Shown piece by piece: positions 1 to 7,716 of a stretch of 64,000 nucleotides of DNA. The notes beneath the pieces were generated by a model. The model made no database searches. It saw only the letters and a list, made by a program, of their open reading frames with translations, and was not told the DNA's origin. This DNA comes from Caldalkalibacillus thermarum. Its GTDB lineage: Bacteria > Bacillota > Bacilli > Caldalkalibacillales > Caldalkalibacillaceae. Numbering within the stretch: the stretch's first letter is position 1; every line of letters begins with the position of its first letter. The stretch spans positions 1-64,000 of the forward strand of contig NZ_BMKZ01000002.1 in the NCBI RefSeq assembly GCF_014644735.1, read 5' to 3'. The translations under genes and the position numbers were made by a program.

Positions 1-44
1 AATTCATGCGGCATGATCAGCTGATCCTGGTTATGGCGATACAC
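1..44 (-). CDS. Start of a transposase gene, running off the left edge (partial)
   Basis: Read on the minus strand, a GTG codon at 44-42 is preceded by GGAGG (56-52, seven bases away) and opens a frame that stays open to the window edge. The 14 visible residues (Tyr-Arg-His-Asn-Gln-Asp-Gln-Leu, then Met-Pro-His-Glu) resemble the N-terminus of insertion-sequence transposases common in Bacillaceae. The long hairpin just upstream (57-101) fits the end of such an element. Too little is visible to name the family. Confidence 0.4.
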   Translation of the reverse strand, partial: MYRHNQDQLIMPHE

Positions 45-56
45 AGCAATACCTCC

Positions 57-101
57 AAGTGCAAGGTTTTTGTAGGTGGTTTTTGAAAAACCCTTGCACT
101 T
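57..101. repeat. Inverted repeat (hairpin) at the end of a left-edge mobile element
   Basis: The arms AAGTGCAAGG followed by T's and A's followed by CCTTGCACTT pair over about 15 bases with one bulged C, leaving a loop of about 12 bases. It sits just upstream of the truncated transposase start. It could be the element's terminal structure or a terminator that shields the element from outside transcription. Confidence 0.5.
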
Positions 102-146
102 AATTTCGCCAAAAATAGGTCTTTTCCCTTTCATCTCAACAATTTT

Positions 147-419
147 TTGTTTTTCAGCAAACCCTATTTAAAAGCGGGGATCATGATTGCTGGCATCAAA
201 GTTCGCTCAGAAGAAGGAACGCCGCAAGGAGGTCCACTGAACCCGTTATTGGCCAATATTCTTCTCGATGACCTAGACAAGGAACTTGAAAAGCGAGGGT
301 TGCGCTTCTGCCGTTACGCGGATGATTGTAACATTTATGTGCGCAGTAGGCGCGCAGGAGAACGTGTGAAGCAAAGCATTGTGAATGCTAAATTAGAATT
401 AACAAAAATCGCTGGATAA
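147..419 (+). pseudogene. Group II intron reverse transcriptase/maturase fragment
   Basis: The frame carries the central palm region of a group II intron reverse transcriptase: a GTPQGGPLNPLLANI block, then the catalytic YADD box with the CRYADDCNIYV context. Only about 75 residues of a protein normally over 400 residues long remain. The N-terminal fingers are missing, and after about position 380 the frame runs into unrelated DNA, the left end of the IS21 element. The thumb/maturase and endonuclease domains are absent, and no intron RNA domains were recognised nearby. It cannot encode an active protein. It is a relic split or truncated by later insertions. Confidence 0.85.
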
Positions 420-445
420 CAGTGAACACTATTTACCATAACATT

Positions 446-493
446 CCTCTCCCAGTATCATATTACTGGAAACATCAAAACAGTTGGGAGAGG
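446..493 (+). promoter_or_regulatory. Hairpin masking the istA ribosome binding site
   Basis: CCTCTCCCA at 446-454 is perfectly complementary to TGGGAGAGG at 485-493, with a 30-base loop. The right arm contains the Shine-Dalgarno sequence GGGAGAGG used for the ATG at 499. A transcript entering from upstream would fold and hide the site, a common way for insertion sequences to limit transposase made from outside promoters. Confidence 0.5.
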
Positions 494-498
494 AAAAT

Positions 499-2022
499 AT
501 GAATAAAATGGAAAGGTGGAACATGTACCTAGAGATTCAACAGCTAAAGAAACTGGGACTTAACAAATCGCAAATTGCCAGACGATTGGGGATTAGCCGC
601 AATACAGTTTACAAATATATCAATATGACACCTGAAGAATTTGAAGATATGTTGGAGCACATGGAAGTGAGACAAAAGAAATTAGACTGTATCAAAGAGA
701 AGCTCATCACCTGGTTGAAACAGTATCCCGATATTTCAAGTGCACAGATCCATGATTGGATTAAGGAGAGATATCCTGACCTTACGGTCGGTGAAAGTAC
801 CGTCAGGTGCTATGTTAGTCAACTGAGAAAGGAGTATAGCATTCCAAAAATAAAGACGACTCGGCAATATGAAGCGGCCCTCGACCCGCCTATGGGACAA
901 CAAATGCAAGTTGACTTTGGTCAGGTCACCTTCAGAAATACGTTTCATCAACCTCAGAAACTGTGGTTTATGGCTTGTGTATTATCCCATTCCCGTTACA
1001 AATTTGTGTATTGGCTGGACCGTCCCTTTACAACAGCAGATGTCATTCAGGCTCATGAACAAGCTTTCGCCTTTTACGGCGGTCTTCCTCAAGAAATTGT
1101 TTATGATCAAGACCATCTCATCTTAGTGAGTGAAAATGGTGGAGATCTTATTTACACAAAAGAATTTGCCAATTATCTGAAGCACAGGGCATTTAAGGTT
1201 CGCATGTGCCGCAAAGGAGACCCGGAAAGCAAAGGAAAAGTGGAAAACGTTGTTGGCTATGTGAAAAAGAACTTTACCCGTCACCGGACCTACTACAATC
1301 TGGCCCAATGGAGTGAAGACTGTCTGGCCTGGCTTGAGCGAACAGGCAATGGCAAAGTGCATCAGACAACCAAAAAAATACCGGCCGAAGTGTTCCAACA
1401 GGAACGTCTTTACCTTCGCCCGGTCCAAGAAAAATACTATATCAATCAAGCTAAGGCCAGTATAACAAGAGTTGTCCGAAAAGACAATACCATTCTTTAT
1501 GCCGGGAACCGCTACTCGGTCCCTCTAGGGACCTATGATGACAAGGGTAAAAGAGTTGGACTAAAGATTCAAAACGATACCCTGACCATCTACGACTGGG
1601 AAACAGGCGAAGTACTTGCCCAACACGCGATTTGCCACGAAAAAGGCAAGTTGATTCAAAATACGAATCATAAAAGGGACCGCAGCAAAGGAATTCAAGC
1701 ATTAATGCAACAAGTGGCCGGGCGTTTTCCAGAACCGGATCAAGCCACCCTCTTTTTGAAAGAAATCTATCAGCGGAAGCAGCGTTATATGAGAGATCAA
1801 TTGCAAAAGATACAGGAAGTCATGAACAAAGCCAACCCTCATTCTGGAGTGATTGGACAAGCTTTAGCCTACTGTCTGACATACCAACTGTACAGTGTAG
1901 AGCCTCTAGCGATGCAGTGCAACATTTTATGCAACAAGCACAGAGACAACAAGCACACCATCATGAACATCAACCTGAGATCAAACCCACCATGCTCGGA
2001 CATCAATCACACTCGCAAGTGA
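499..2022 (+). CDS. istA: IS21-family transposase IstA (C-terminal frameshift)
   Basis: DNA strand-transfer enzyme of the IS21 element. The N-terminus has a helix-turn-helix (GLNKSQIARRLGISRNTVYKY, about residues 20-42). The integrase core follows with QVDFGQ (first Asp), IVYDQDHL (second Asp) and PESKGKVENVV (catalytic Glu). The start is ATG 499, with GGGAGAGG five bases upstream. The last 35 or so codons look wrong. The real C-terminus lies one frame over: from about 1908 the other frame reads SDAVQHFMQQAQRQQ and continues to a stop at 2091-2093 that overlaps the istB start, as in intact IS21 elements. One missing base near 1905-1910 explains this. The catalytic core is intact, so the damage may be mild, or the break may be a sequencing error. 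Confidence 0.85.
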   Translation: MNKMERWNMYLEIQQLKKLGLNKSQIARRLGISRNTVYKYINMTPEEFEDMLEHMEVRQKKLDCIKEKLITWLKQYPDISSAQIHDWIKERYPDLTVGESTVRCYVSQLRKEYSIPKIKTTRQYEAALDPPMGQQMQVDFGQVTFRNTFHQPQKLWFMACVLSHSRYKFVYWLDRPFTTADVIQAHEQAFAFYGGLPQEIVYDQDHLILVSENGGDLIYTKEFANYLKHRAFKVRMCRKGDPESKGKVENVVGYVKKNFTRHRTYYNLAQWSEDCLAWLERTGNGKVHQTTKKIPAEVFQQERLYLRPVQEKYYINQAKASITRVVRKDNTILYAGNRYSVPLGTYDDKGKRVGLKIQNDTLTIYDWETGEVLAQHAICHEKGKLIQNTNHKRDRSKGIQALMQQVAGRFPEPDQATLFLKEIYQRKQRYMRDQLQKIQEVMNKANPHSGVIGQALAYCLTYQLYSVEPLAMQCNILCNKHRDNKHTIMNINLRSNPPCSDINHTRK

Positions 2023-2077
2023 AAGCAGACATTCGAGATCCTCAAGTTTACATTCGTATCCTGGAGGGAGAGAGGCT

Positions 2078-2833
2078 ATGTCAGAAAGCTTAGTGCAATT
2101 GAAACACAGCTTGAAAACACTCAAATTGGCCTCCATCGCCGAAGTGATTGAGGAACAACTGATGGAAGCCGAAACAAATGGATTCAGTTATCAACAGTTT
2201 CTGACGAAACTGTTGGGATACGAAATACGCAAGCGGGAAGAAAAACAATTGGCCAAACGGCTCAAGTGGGCCGGCTTTCCTGTCCACCAATCCCTTGATG
2301 AGTTCGACATTAGCGCCCAGCCTGCCCTAAGCCGGCAGCAATTTCAACAGTTGCGTGAACTCTTATGGATTGAACAGGTTTATAACCTCATCTTATTGGG
2401 CCCGCCGGGGGTGGGTAAAACTCACCTGGCCATTGGCATAGGAGTAGAAGCGATTCAGCAAGGATACAAAGTCAGCTTTGTGACCATGGATCATTTAATC
2501 CAGTTGCTGCGTACCCAAGAAGTAACAAGAAGCGCCCAAACCAAATTGAAAAGAATCACTCAGTCAGATCTTGTCATCATTGATGATTTGATGTTCATAG
2601 CCATCAACCGGCATGAAGCCAATCTTTTCTTTCAACTCATCAACAAACTCTATGCCCAATCATCTGTGATCATTACCTCTAACAAAGGACCGGAAGATTG
2701 GGGAGAGTTATTAGGTGATCCGGCCATTACCACAGCCATTCTGGACCGGCTACTCCATAAAAGCGAGGTGATTCATCTCACCGGTGACAGTTATCGTTTG
2801 AAATACAGGAAAACCATATTTGGAAATGACTAG
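2078..2833 (+). CDS. istB: IS21-family helper ATPase IstB
   Basis: AAA+ ATPase that selects target DNA and stimulates IstA. The 251-residue length is normal for the family. A Walker A motif GPPGVGKTHLA lies near residues 108-118 and a Walker B motif LVIIDDL near residue 165, with the N-terminal IstB helical region before them. The ATG at 2078 follows GGAGGGAGAG and overlaps the restored istA frame (stop 2091-2093), so the two are translationally coupled. The frame is uninterrupted and nothing suggests decay, so IstB is probably functional even though istA is damaged. Confidence 0.92.
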   Translation: MSESLVQLKHSLKTLKLASIAEVIEEQLMEAETNGFSYQQFLTKLLGYEIRKREEKQLAKRLKWAGFPVHQSLDEFDISAQPALSRQQFQQLRELLWIEQVYNLILLGPPGVGKTHLAIGIGVEAIQQGYKVSFVTMDHLIQLLRTQEVTRSAQTKLKRITQSDLVIIDDLMFIAINRHEANLFFQLINKLYAQSSVIITSNKGPEDWGELLGDPAITTAILDRLLHKSEVIHLTGDSYRLKYRKTIFGND

Positions 2834-2883
2834 GTGCTCAAAATTATTTAGCGAAAATTGTTCAATTGTACTTGACGCTCACA

Positions 2884-4370
2884 GTCTACAAGCTTTTTTG
2901 TTGAATATATAAAGTAGGATTATGTTTTGAGGGGCTTACGGCATGTTATCGAAACGAAATAAAGACGCTCGGTATCAGCTTGAAGTGGTTTCTATTGATG
3001 ATTTGGTCCCGAAGGATCATTTAGTTCGAAAAATCGACCAAGCCATCAATTTTGACTTTATTTACGATTTGGTTGCTGATTATTATTCACCAGACAATGG
3101 ACGCCCAAGTATAGACCCTGTGGTGCTTATTAAAATTGCTTTAATCCAATATTTGTTTGGTATTAAGTCTATGCGCCAAACGATCAAGGAGATTGAAACG
3201 AATGTGGCCTATCGATGGTTCTTAGGTTACGATTTAACGGAAAAAATTCCGCACTTCTCAACCTTTGGCAAAAATTATGTTCGTCGTTTTCAAGACACTG
3301 ACCTGTTTGAAACCATATTCTATCGTATTCTGAAAGAAGCTGTAGAGCATGGCTTTGTTGATCCGGAGGTCGTCTTTATCGACTCTACCCACGTTAAAGC
3401 TCATGCCAATAAAAAGAAATTTATCAAGAAGAAAGTCAGAACTGAAACCCGGCGCTATCAAGAGCAACTCATGAAAGAAATTAACGAAGATCGGGTGAAT
3501 CGTGGAAAAAAGCCTTTGGCTCCCAAGACAACAACTGAAACAAAAGAAGTTAAGGAAAGTACAACGGATCCTGAGAGTGGTTATTTTGTTAAGAATGAAA
3601 GGAAAGGTTGTTTGCTTATTCTTATCACACGGCTTGTGACAAGAATGGATTTGTTTTGAGAGCCGTTGTAGAGCCTAGTAACATCCACGATAGCCAGGTC
3701 TTTGCGGACCTTTTTGAAAAAATTAAAACTCAGATAGGAAAGCCTTCAACTGTTGCTCTTGATGCGGGTTATAAAACGCCACACATTAGTAAGATGCTCA
3801 TTGATGATCATATCCGTCCTGTTATGCCCTATACACGCCCCCAAACGAAAAAAGGATTCTTTCGAAAACATGAATATGTTTATGATGAGTATTATGACTG
3901 TTATATTTGCCCGGCAGGGCAAACCCTTGAGTATTGTACAACCACCCGTGAAGGATATCGCCAATATAAATCTGATCCAGAGTTTTGCAAGAATTGCCCG
4001 ATGCTCTCACAATGTACCCAAAGTCGAGATCATACAAAAATTATTCATCGGCATATTTGGCAGGATTATCTGGACGAGGTAGAGCATTTGAGGCTTACCA
4101 ATGAAAACAAGAAAATATATGCAATGTGCAAAGAAACAATTGAACGCGTATTTGCTGATTTAAAGGAGAAGCATGGCATGCGTTGGACTACCCTTAGGGG
4201 TAAGAAGAAAAACACGATGCAGGCGATGCTTGTTTTTGCTGCCATGAATATGAAAAAGCTGGCCACGTGGAAGTGGAGAACCAGCGGTTCTCTTATTTTT
4301 TTGCCTTCATTTACAACAAACCCCCTTCTGAACCTTCGGTTCAAAAGAGGTTTGTCTTCAGTCTGAATAT
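2884..4370 (+). mobile_element. IS1182-like insertion sequence with frameshifted transposase
   Basis: One transposase gene split over two frames fills this stretch. It begins directly after the IS21 right end. The right part contains GAACC-TTCG-GGTTC (4330-4342), a compact hairpin near the transposase end. Exact terminal repeats could not be fixed by eye, so the borders are approximate. Confidence 0.6.
2943..4366 (+). pseudogene. IS1182-family transposase, split by a one-base frameshift
   Basis: Two overlapping frames together make one transposase. The first (2943-3659) has the N-terminal DUF772-type domain (VPKDHLVRKID, GRPSIDPVVLIKI, ending in IDSTHVKAHAN with the first catalytic Asp). The second (3608-4366) continues with FAYSYHTACDKNG, VALDAGYKT (second Asp) and ETIERVFADLKEKHGMRW (Glu). 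The join is at about 3603-3608: after the AAA codon at 3603, two bases remain before the second frame resumes at TTG 3608, so one base is missing. The C-terminal half keeps the Cys-rich CPAGQ and CKNCPM motifs of the family. As it stands no full-length transposase can be made unless ribosomes slip at the A/G run. Confidence 0.85.
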
Positions 4371-4378
4371 TAATTTTG

Positions 4379-4663
4379 ATGTTATTTTACTTTCTGCACA
4401 TCATAGGTATCGTTGTTTGACTTGGTTCGGCTCTCATGTTGGTCTATATACTGCGGTCGTTAAAGCAAACTGAAAAAGGCGAAGAATTATTACACTATCT
4501 TTTGACGCGGCTTAAACGTTGGGTAAATACTATCCTCTTACCTTCTGCGCTCATCGTTCTCATTTCGGGAGTAGCCATGATTGTGCAATTTAATCGGGAA
4601 ACCCTTCCTTTTTATTTGCTTTTCATGGAGCAATTTGGATATCAATCTGATGGTTATATATAA
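4379..4663 (+). pseudogene. Small multi-pass membrane protein, broken by an in-frame stop
   Basis: From ATG 4379 the frame encodes a hydrophobic first helix (LFYFLHIIGIVV), hits TGA at 4418-4420, and continues in the same frame with GSALMLVYILRSLK and a second helix (ILLPSALIVLISGVAMIV) to 4663. The TGA sits where a Trp codon (TGG) would fit. The protein ends after about 94 codons, short for DUF2269/CopD-like membrane proteins, which it resembles only in overall pattern. It is followed directly by a terminator hairpin. The C-terminal helices expected for that type are missing. I read it as a decayed gene; the family assignment is weak. Confidence 0.6.
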
Positions 4664-4664
4664 G

Positions 4665-4698
4665 AGTACCCTTTAGTTGAGACAGGGGTACTTTTTTA
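4665..4698 (+). terminator. Rho-independent terminator
   Basis: AGTACCC (4665-4671) pairs with GGGTACT (4686-4692) and is followed by TTTTT. It closes the decayed membrane-protein gene. Confidence 0.7.
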
Positions 4699-4700
4699 CT

Positions 4701-4762
4701 TTTTAGTTACCAATCTTTGCAAGACGGACAAGAGATCACCATTGGCCAGACGAAGGTATCCA
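4701..4762 (+). repeat. 60-bp duplicate of part of the persulfide dioxygenase gene
   Basis: 4703-4762 matches 6001-6060 base for base except three substitutions (4707, 4714 and about 4759). The copied piece encodes the [10 protein letters not shown] stretch of the metallo-beta-lactamase domain. It is in direct orientation, 1,298 bp upstream of the original. It is all that remains of a second copy, or a captured fragment joined to the carbonic anhydrase relic that follows. Confidence 0.85.
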
Positions 4763-4775
4763 AATTAATGTTTGA

Positions 4776-5294
4776 AGAAATGGTGAACTGAAGGAGTTTT
4801 TTGACTTATCCTGCAGTGCCTCCCGCGTTAGTCCGTTGGTGATTACCCAAATGCCTCTCGGGCATCTGTTTGTTCACCGCAATATTGCGAATCAGGTGCA
4901 TCCAGAGGATGAAAGTTTTTCTGCGAGCCTCTACTATGCACTTAAACATTTGAAAGTGAAGAAAATCGTGATTCAAGGTCACACTGGCTGCGGTGGGTTA
5001 ACCGCTGCTTGGCAAAATAACGATGAGCCACAATGGCAAAAATAGTTAAACCACATTCGTGCAGGACTACCGAAAGATGGTGAATATAGCATTGATGAAC
5101 TGGCCAAGATTAATGTGTTCCAACAAGTGGAAGAACTTAAACGTCATCCTGTCTTTCAACAGTGCGGCAAAGGAGTCGAAATCATTCCGTGCTTGTTTCA
5201 TCTTGAAACAGGTGAATTAGAATGTTTAAGTGCTGTATCTGGGCATGATGAGATAAAGGCAGCTAAAGAGATGACTAATCAACTATTTTTTTAA
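4776..5294 (+). pseudogene. Beta-class carbonic anhydrase, degraded
   Basis: Reading frame from 4776 to TAA 5292-5294. It shows PLGHLFVHRNIANQV, YYALKHLKVKKIVIQGHTGCGG (His and Cys zinc ligands in HTGCGG) and GKGVEIIPCLFHLETGELE, all typical of beta-carbonic anhydrases, which convert CO2 and water to bicarbonate. Three defects are visible. The N-terminal 30-40 residues are replaced by unrelated DNA. The zinc-site motif CxDxR reads Cys-Ser-Ala-Ser-Arg, so the essential Asp is gone. A TAG at 5043-5045 interrupts the frame where a Trp codon (QKW-LNHIR) is expected. It is a dead gene. Confidence 0.85.
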
Positions 5295-5303
5295 CAAAAT
5301 CCA

Positions 5304-5333
5304 TTGACACATATACCCCTATTGGTATATTAT
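5304..5333 (+). promoter_or_regulatory. Sigma-A type promoter of the sulfur operon
   Basis: TTGACA at 5304-5309 and TATTAT at 5328-5333 are spaced 18 bases apart. It lies 55 bases upstream of the first gene and is overlapped by operator-like palindromes. Confidence 0.6.
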
Positions 5334-5352
5334 AAAATTACCCAAGGGGGTA
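5313..5352 (+). promoter_or_regulatory. Two CsoR/CstR-type operators on the sulfur operon promoter
   Basis: Site 1 (5313-5328) has the perfect arms ATACC and GGTAT around six bases and lies between the -35 and -10. Site 2 (5339-5352) has TACCC and GGGTA arms around AAGG, just after the -10. Runs of C and G inside TA-rich inverted repeats are the known operator style of the CsoR/CstR family, and a CstR-like gene sits at the end of this operon. That this repressor binds here is inference. Confidence 0.6.
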
Positions 5353-5387
5353 TAATCGTAACAAAAATTAAGAAGGAGTTGTTGACG

Positions 5388-6524
5388 ATGAGTATACAGG
5401 TGATGGCGGCGGATCAATTGGCCCGTAAAGTGATGGACAGAGAACCACTGTTTATCCTTGATGTCCGCAACGAATCCGATTTTAACGATTGGAAAATTGA
5501 AGGTCACGCTGTCGAAACGTTAAATATCCCTTATTTTGAATTGATTGATGATGTTGAGCGTGTCTTGGAGAAGTTGCCGGAGCAAAAAGAGATTTTAGTG
5601 GTCTGCGCCAAAGAAGGTTCTTCTAAATTTGTGGCCCAACAGATTGTGGAAGCAACCGGACGCGATGTTTATTATCTTCAAGGCGGCATGAAAGCATGGA
5701 GTGAACATCTGGAGCCGGTCAAAATTGGTGATCTGGCTCACGGGGGTGAATTGTACCAATTTGTCCGCCTCGGCAAAGGATGTTTGTCGTACATGATTGT
5801 CTCTGACGGAGAAGCCGCAGTGGTCGATCCGTTGCGTATGATCGACACCTATGAGCAGTTTGCCGAGCAGAAGAAAGTGTCCATCACTCACCTTATTGAT
5901 ACGCATTTGCATGCCGATCATATTTCGGGCGGACGCCATCTGGCCCAGAAAGTGGGGGCCACTTACTGGTTGCCACCCAAAGACGCTGGTGAAGTCACTT
6001 TTAGCTACCAACCTTTGCAAGACGGACAAGAGATCACCATTGGCCAGACGAAGGTAACCATCCATGCCCTGCACTCTCCAGGCCATACGATTGGCAGCAC
6101 CTCTTTGATCGTAGACAATCAGTACTTGTTGACCGGTGACATCTTATTTGTCGACTCGATCGGCCGACCGGATCTGGCCGGCAAGGCCGAAGATTGGGTC
6201 GGTGATTTGCGGCACACGCTTTATCATTTATATCGGTCCTTAGATCCAGATTTAATCGTTTTGCCGGCGCACTTTGGTAAAATCACGGAAATGAATGAAG
6301 ATGGCAGTATTTCGGCTCGCCTGGGTGACTTGTATGCCTCTAACCAAGGCTTAAACATTGAAGACGAAGCTGAGTTCAGAAAGACGGTCACGGAACAGCT
6401 GCCCCCTCAGCCCAACAGTTACCAGGAAATCAGACAGACCAACATGGGCAAGCTGACTCCCGGTCCTGAACAGCAGACTGAAATGGAGATCGGTCCCAAC
6501 CGCTGTGCGGTACATGACCGTTAA
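5388..6524 (+). CDS. yrkH: Rhodanese-metallo-beta-lactamase fusion, persulfide dioxygenase type
   Basis: Likely oxidises low-molecular-weight persulfides to sulfite and thiol in the cytoplasm, detoxifying sulfide. An N-terminal rhodanese domain (residues 5-110) has the active loop VVCAKEGSS with Cys73. A metallo-beta-lactamase domain (about 120-340) follows, with THLHADH (His173, His175, Asp177, His178), SPGHT (His233), TGD (Asp251) and PAHF (His295), the ETHE1/GloB-like metal ligand set. The 378-residue length and domain order match Bacillus YrkH-like proteins; Staphylococcus CstB has the domains in another order. ATG 5388 is chosen because AAGGAG lies at 5373-5378. It is the first gene of a plus-strand operon under a CstR-like operator. 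A fragment of it is duplicated at 4701-4762. Confidence 0.88.
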   Translation: MSIQVMAADQLARKVMDREPLFILDVRNESDFNDWKIEGHAVETLNIPYFELIDDVERVLEKLPEQKEILVVCAKEGSSKFVAQQIVEATGRDVYYLQGGMKAWSEHLEPVKIGDLAHGGELYQFVRLGKGCLSYMIVSDGEAAVVDPLRMIDTYEQFAEQKKVSITHLIDTHLHADHISGGRHLAQKVGATYWLPPKDAGEVTFSYQPLQDGQEITIGQTKVTIHALHSPGHTIGSTSLIVDNQYLLTGDILFVDSIGRPDLAGKAEDWVGDLRHTLYHLYRSLDPDLIVLPAHFGKITEMNEDGSISARLGDLYASNQGLNIEDEAEFRKTVTEQLPPQPNSYQEIRQTNMGKLTPGPEQQTEMEIGPNRCAVHDR

Positions 6525-6563
6525 TAAGTCCTTGGTTAAGCGGAATAGAGAGGAGTGCATGTA

Positions 6564-7043
6564 ATGGCAGAATTCAAGAAGACGACAATCATCGTTTTCA
6601 GCGGTGATTTGGACAAGGCGATGGCCAGCTTTATCATCGGTACAGGTGCGGCAGCAATGGGAAAGGAAGTGACCATGTTTTTCACCTTCTGGGGTTTGAA
6701 CATTTTGCGTAAGGAGCAATACGTTCATATTGACAAACCTTTTCTAGATAAAATGTTCGGCAAAATGATGCCCCGTGGTCCGGAAAAATTAGGTTTATCC
6801 AAAATGAATTTGGGCGGTATGGGTGCGAAACTGATGAAAAAAGTGATGAAAGAAAAAAACATCACCTCTTTGAAAGAGCTGATCGAGTTGGCCCGGGAAC
6901 TGGACATTAAATTGGTGGCCTGCACCATGTCCATGGACGCTCTCGGGCTCCACAAAGAGGAACTGATCGATGGCCTTGAATTTGCCGGCGTGGCACACTA
7001 TTTGTCTGAAGCAAACGAATCCAATATCAACCTGTTTATTTAG
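6564..7043 (+). CDS. yrkE: DsrE/DsrF-like sulfur carrier family protein
   Basis: A 159-residue cytoplasmic protein of the DsrE/F/DrsH family, whose members carry sulfur on a conserved Cys. It starts with a beta strand (KTTIIVFSGDLDKAMASFIIGTGAAAMGKEVTMFF, Rossmann-like). A glycine- and methionine-rich insert lies in the middle, and the C-terminal part has LVACTMSMDALG with the candidate sulfur-carrying Cys. ATG 6564 is preferred over the GTG at 6555 because AGGAG (6551-6555) is eight bases before it. It sits between the dioxygenase and the TusA-rhodanese gene, as in the B. subtilis yrk cluster, and probably receives or hands over persulfide sulfur. No decay is seen. Confidence 0.85.
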   Translation: MAEFKKTTIIVFSGDLDKAMASFIIGTGAAAMGKEVTMFFTFWGLNILRKEQYVHIDKPFLDKMFGKMMPRGPEKLGLSKMNLGGMGAKLMKKVMKEKNITSLKELIELARELDIKLVACTMSMDALGLHKEELIDGLEFAGVAHYLSEANESNINLFI

Positions 7044-7094
7044 CTTTATTAAGACTCGTTTTACAATAATATCAACTGACAGGAGGAATGCACC

Positions 7095-7664
7095 ATGTCG
7101 ATCAAAGCGGATAAAGTGCTGGATTGCCAGGGATTGTCATGTCCCATGCCTATCGTCAGAACGAAAAAAGCAATAGAAGAGCTGCAACCGGGCCAGGTGC
7201 TAGAAATTCAAGCCACCGACCGCGGTTCACTGGCTGACCTTCAAGGATGGGCCAAAAGCACGGGACACCACTATTTGGGGACCAAAGAAGAAGGGGATGT
7301 GCTTATCCATTATGTGCGCAAAGCCGATCCTGGTGAAGTGAAGCCGGAGACGAAATTCCCACATGTCATCCCAAACGAAGAACTGGCCCAGATGCTGAAT
7401 CAGGAAGATGTAACTATTCTTGATGTGCGCGAGCCGGCCGAATATGCCTTTGGTCACATTCCTGGGGCGCGATCCATTCCCCTGGGTGAACTGGAAGACC
7501 GCCTGCAGGAACTCAATCCGGAAGAGACCATTTATGTTGTCTGCCGGACCGGCAACCGTAGCGATATGGCTGCCAAAATACTGGCTGACAAAGGCTTTAA
7601 AAAGGTGTTTAATGTGGTTCCGGGCATGTCTGAATGGAACGGACCCACGGAAAAGGAAATTTAG
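7095..7664 (+). CDS. yrkF: TusA-rhodanese fusion, sulfurtransferase
   Basis: Two-domain sulfur transferase of 189 residues. Residues 5-75 form a TusA/SirA domain with LDCQGLSCPMPIVR, where Cys16 of the CPMP box is the sulfur-accepting residue. Residues 88-187 form a rhodanese domain with DVREPAEY and the active loop VVCRTGNRS (Cys150). The fusion suggests direct transfer of a sulfane sulfur between its two active cysteines. It has a strong ribosome site (AGGAGGA) before ATG 7095 and lies 51 bases after yrkE, so it is part of the operon. The same fusion is known in B. subtilis YrkF. No defects are seen. Confidence 0.9.
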   Translation: MSIKADKVLDCQGLSCPMPIVRTKKAIEELQPGQVLEIQATDRGSLADLQGWAKSTGHHYLGTKEEGDVLIHYVRKADPGEVKPETKFPHVIPNEELAQMLNQEDVTILDVREPAEYAFGHIPGARSIPLGELEDRLQELNPEETIYVVCRTGNRSDMAAKILADKGFKKVFNVVPGMSEWNGPTEKEI

Positions 7665-7716
7665 CCATCTATTCTGATTGAGATGTTACCATGACTGAGA
7701 AGGAGGAGAAGATCTG

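Larger units (their letters stand above)
380..2883 (+). mobile_element. IS21-family insertion sequence (istA-istB), about 2.5 kb
   Basis: The element contains an istA/istB pair in the usual order. Proposed ends come from comparing the two flanks. The left end begins TGTGAATGCTAAATTAG at 380. The complement of the right end begins TGTGAGCGTCAAGTAC (reading back from 2883). Both are followed by related blocks (AATT-AACAA, ATCGCT or TTCGCT, then ATAA), as expected for the imperfect terminal repeats of this family, which end in TG/CA. No target-site duplication is visible (left flank ends AGCAT, right flank begins GTCTA), so one flank was probably lost or rearranged. Confidence 0.75.

Noticed and set aside
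147-419. An active group II intron
   Set aside because: Only the central palm of the reverse transcriptase remains and no intron RNA domains were seen around it.
5595-6086. A 163-codon minus-strand frame
   Set aside because: It is the complement of the persulfide dioxygenase gene, with no independent signals.
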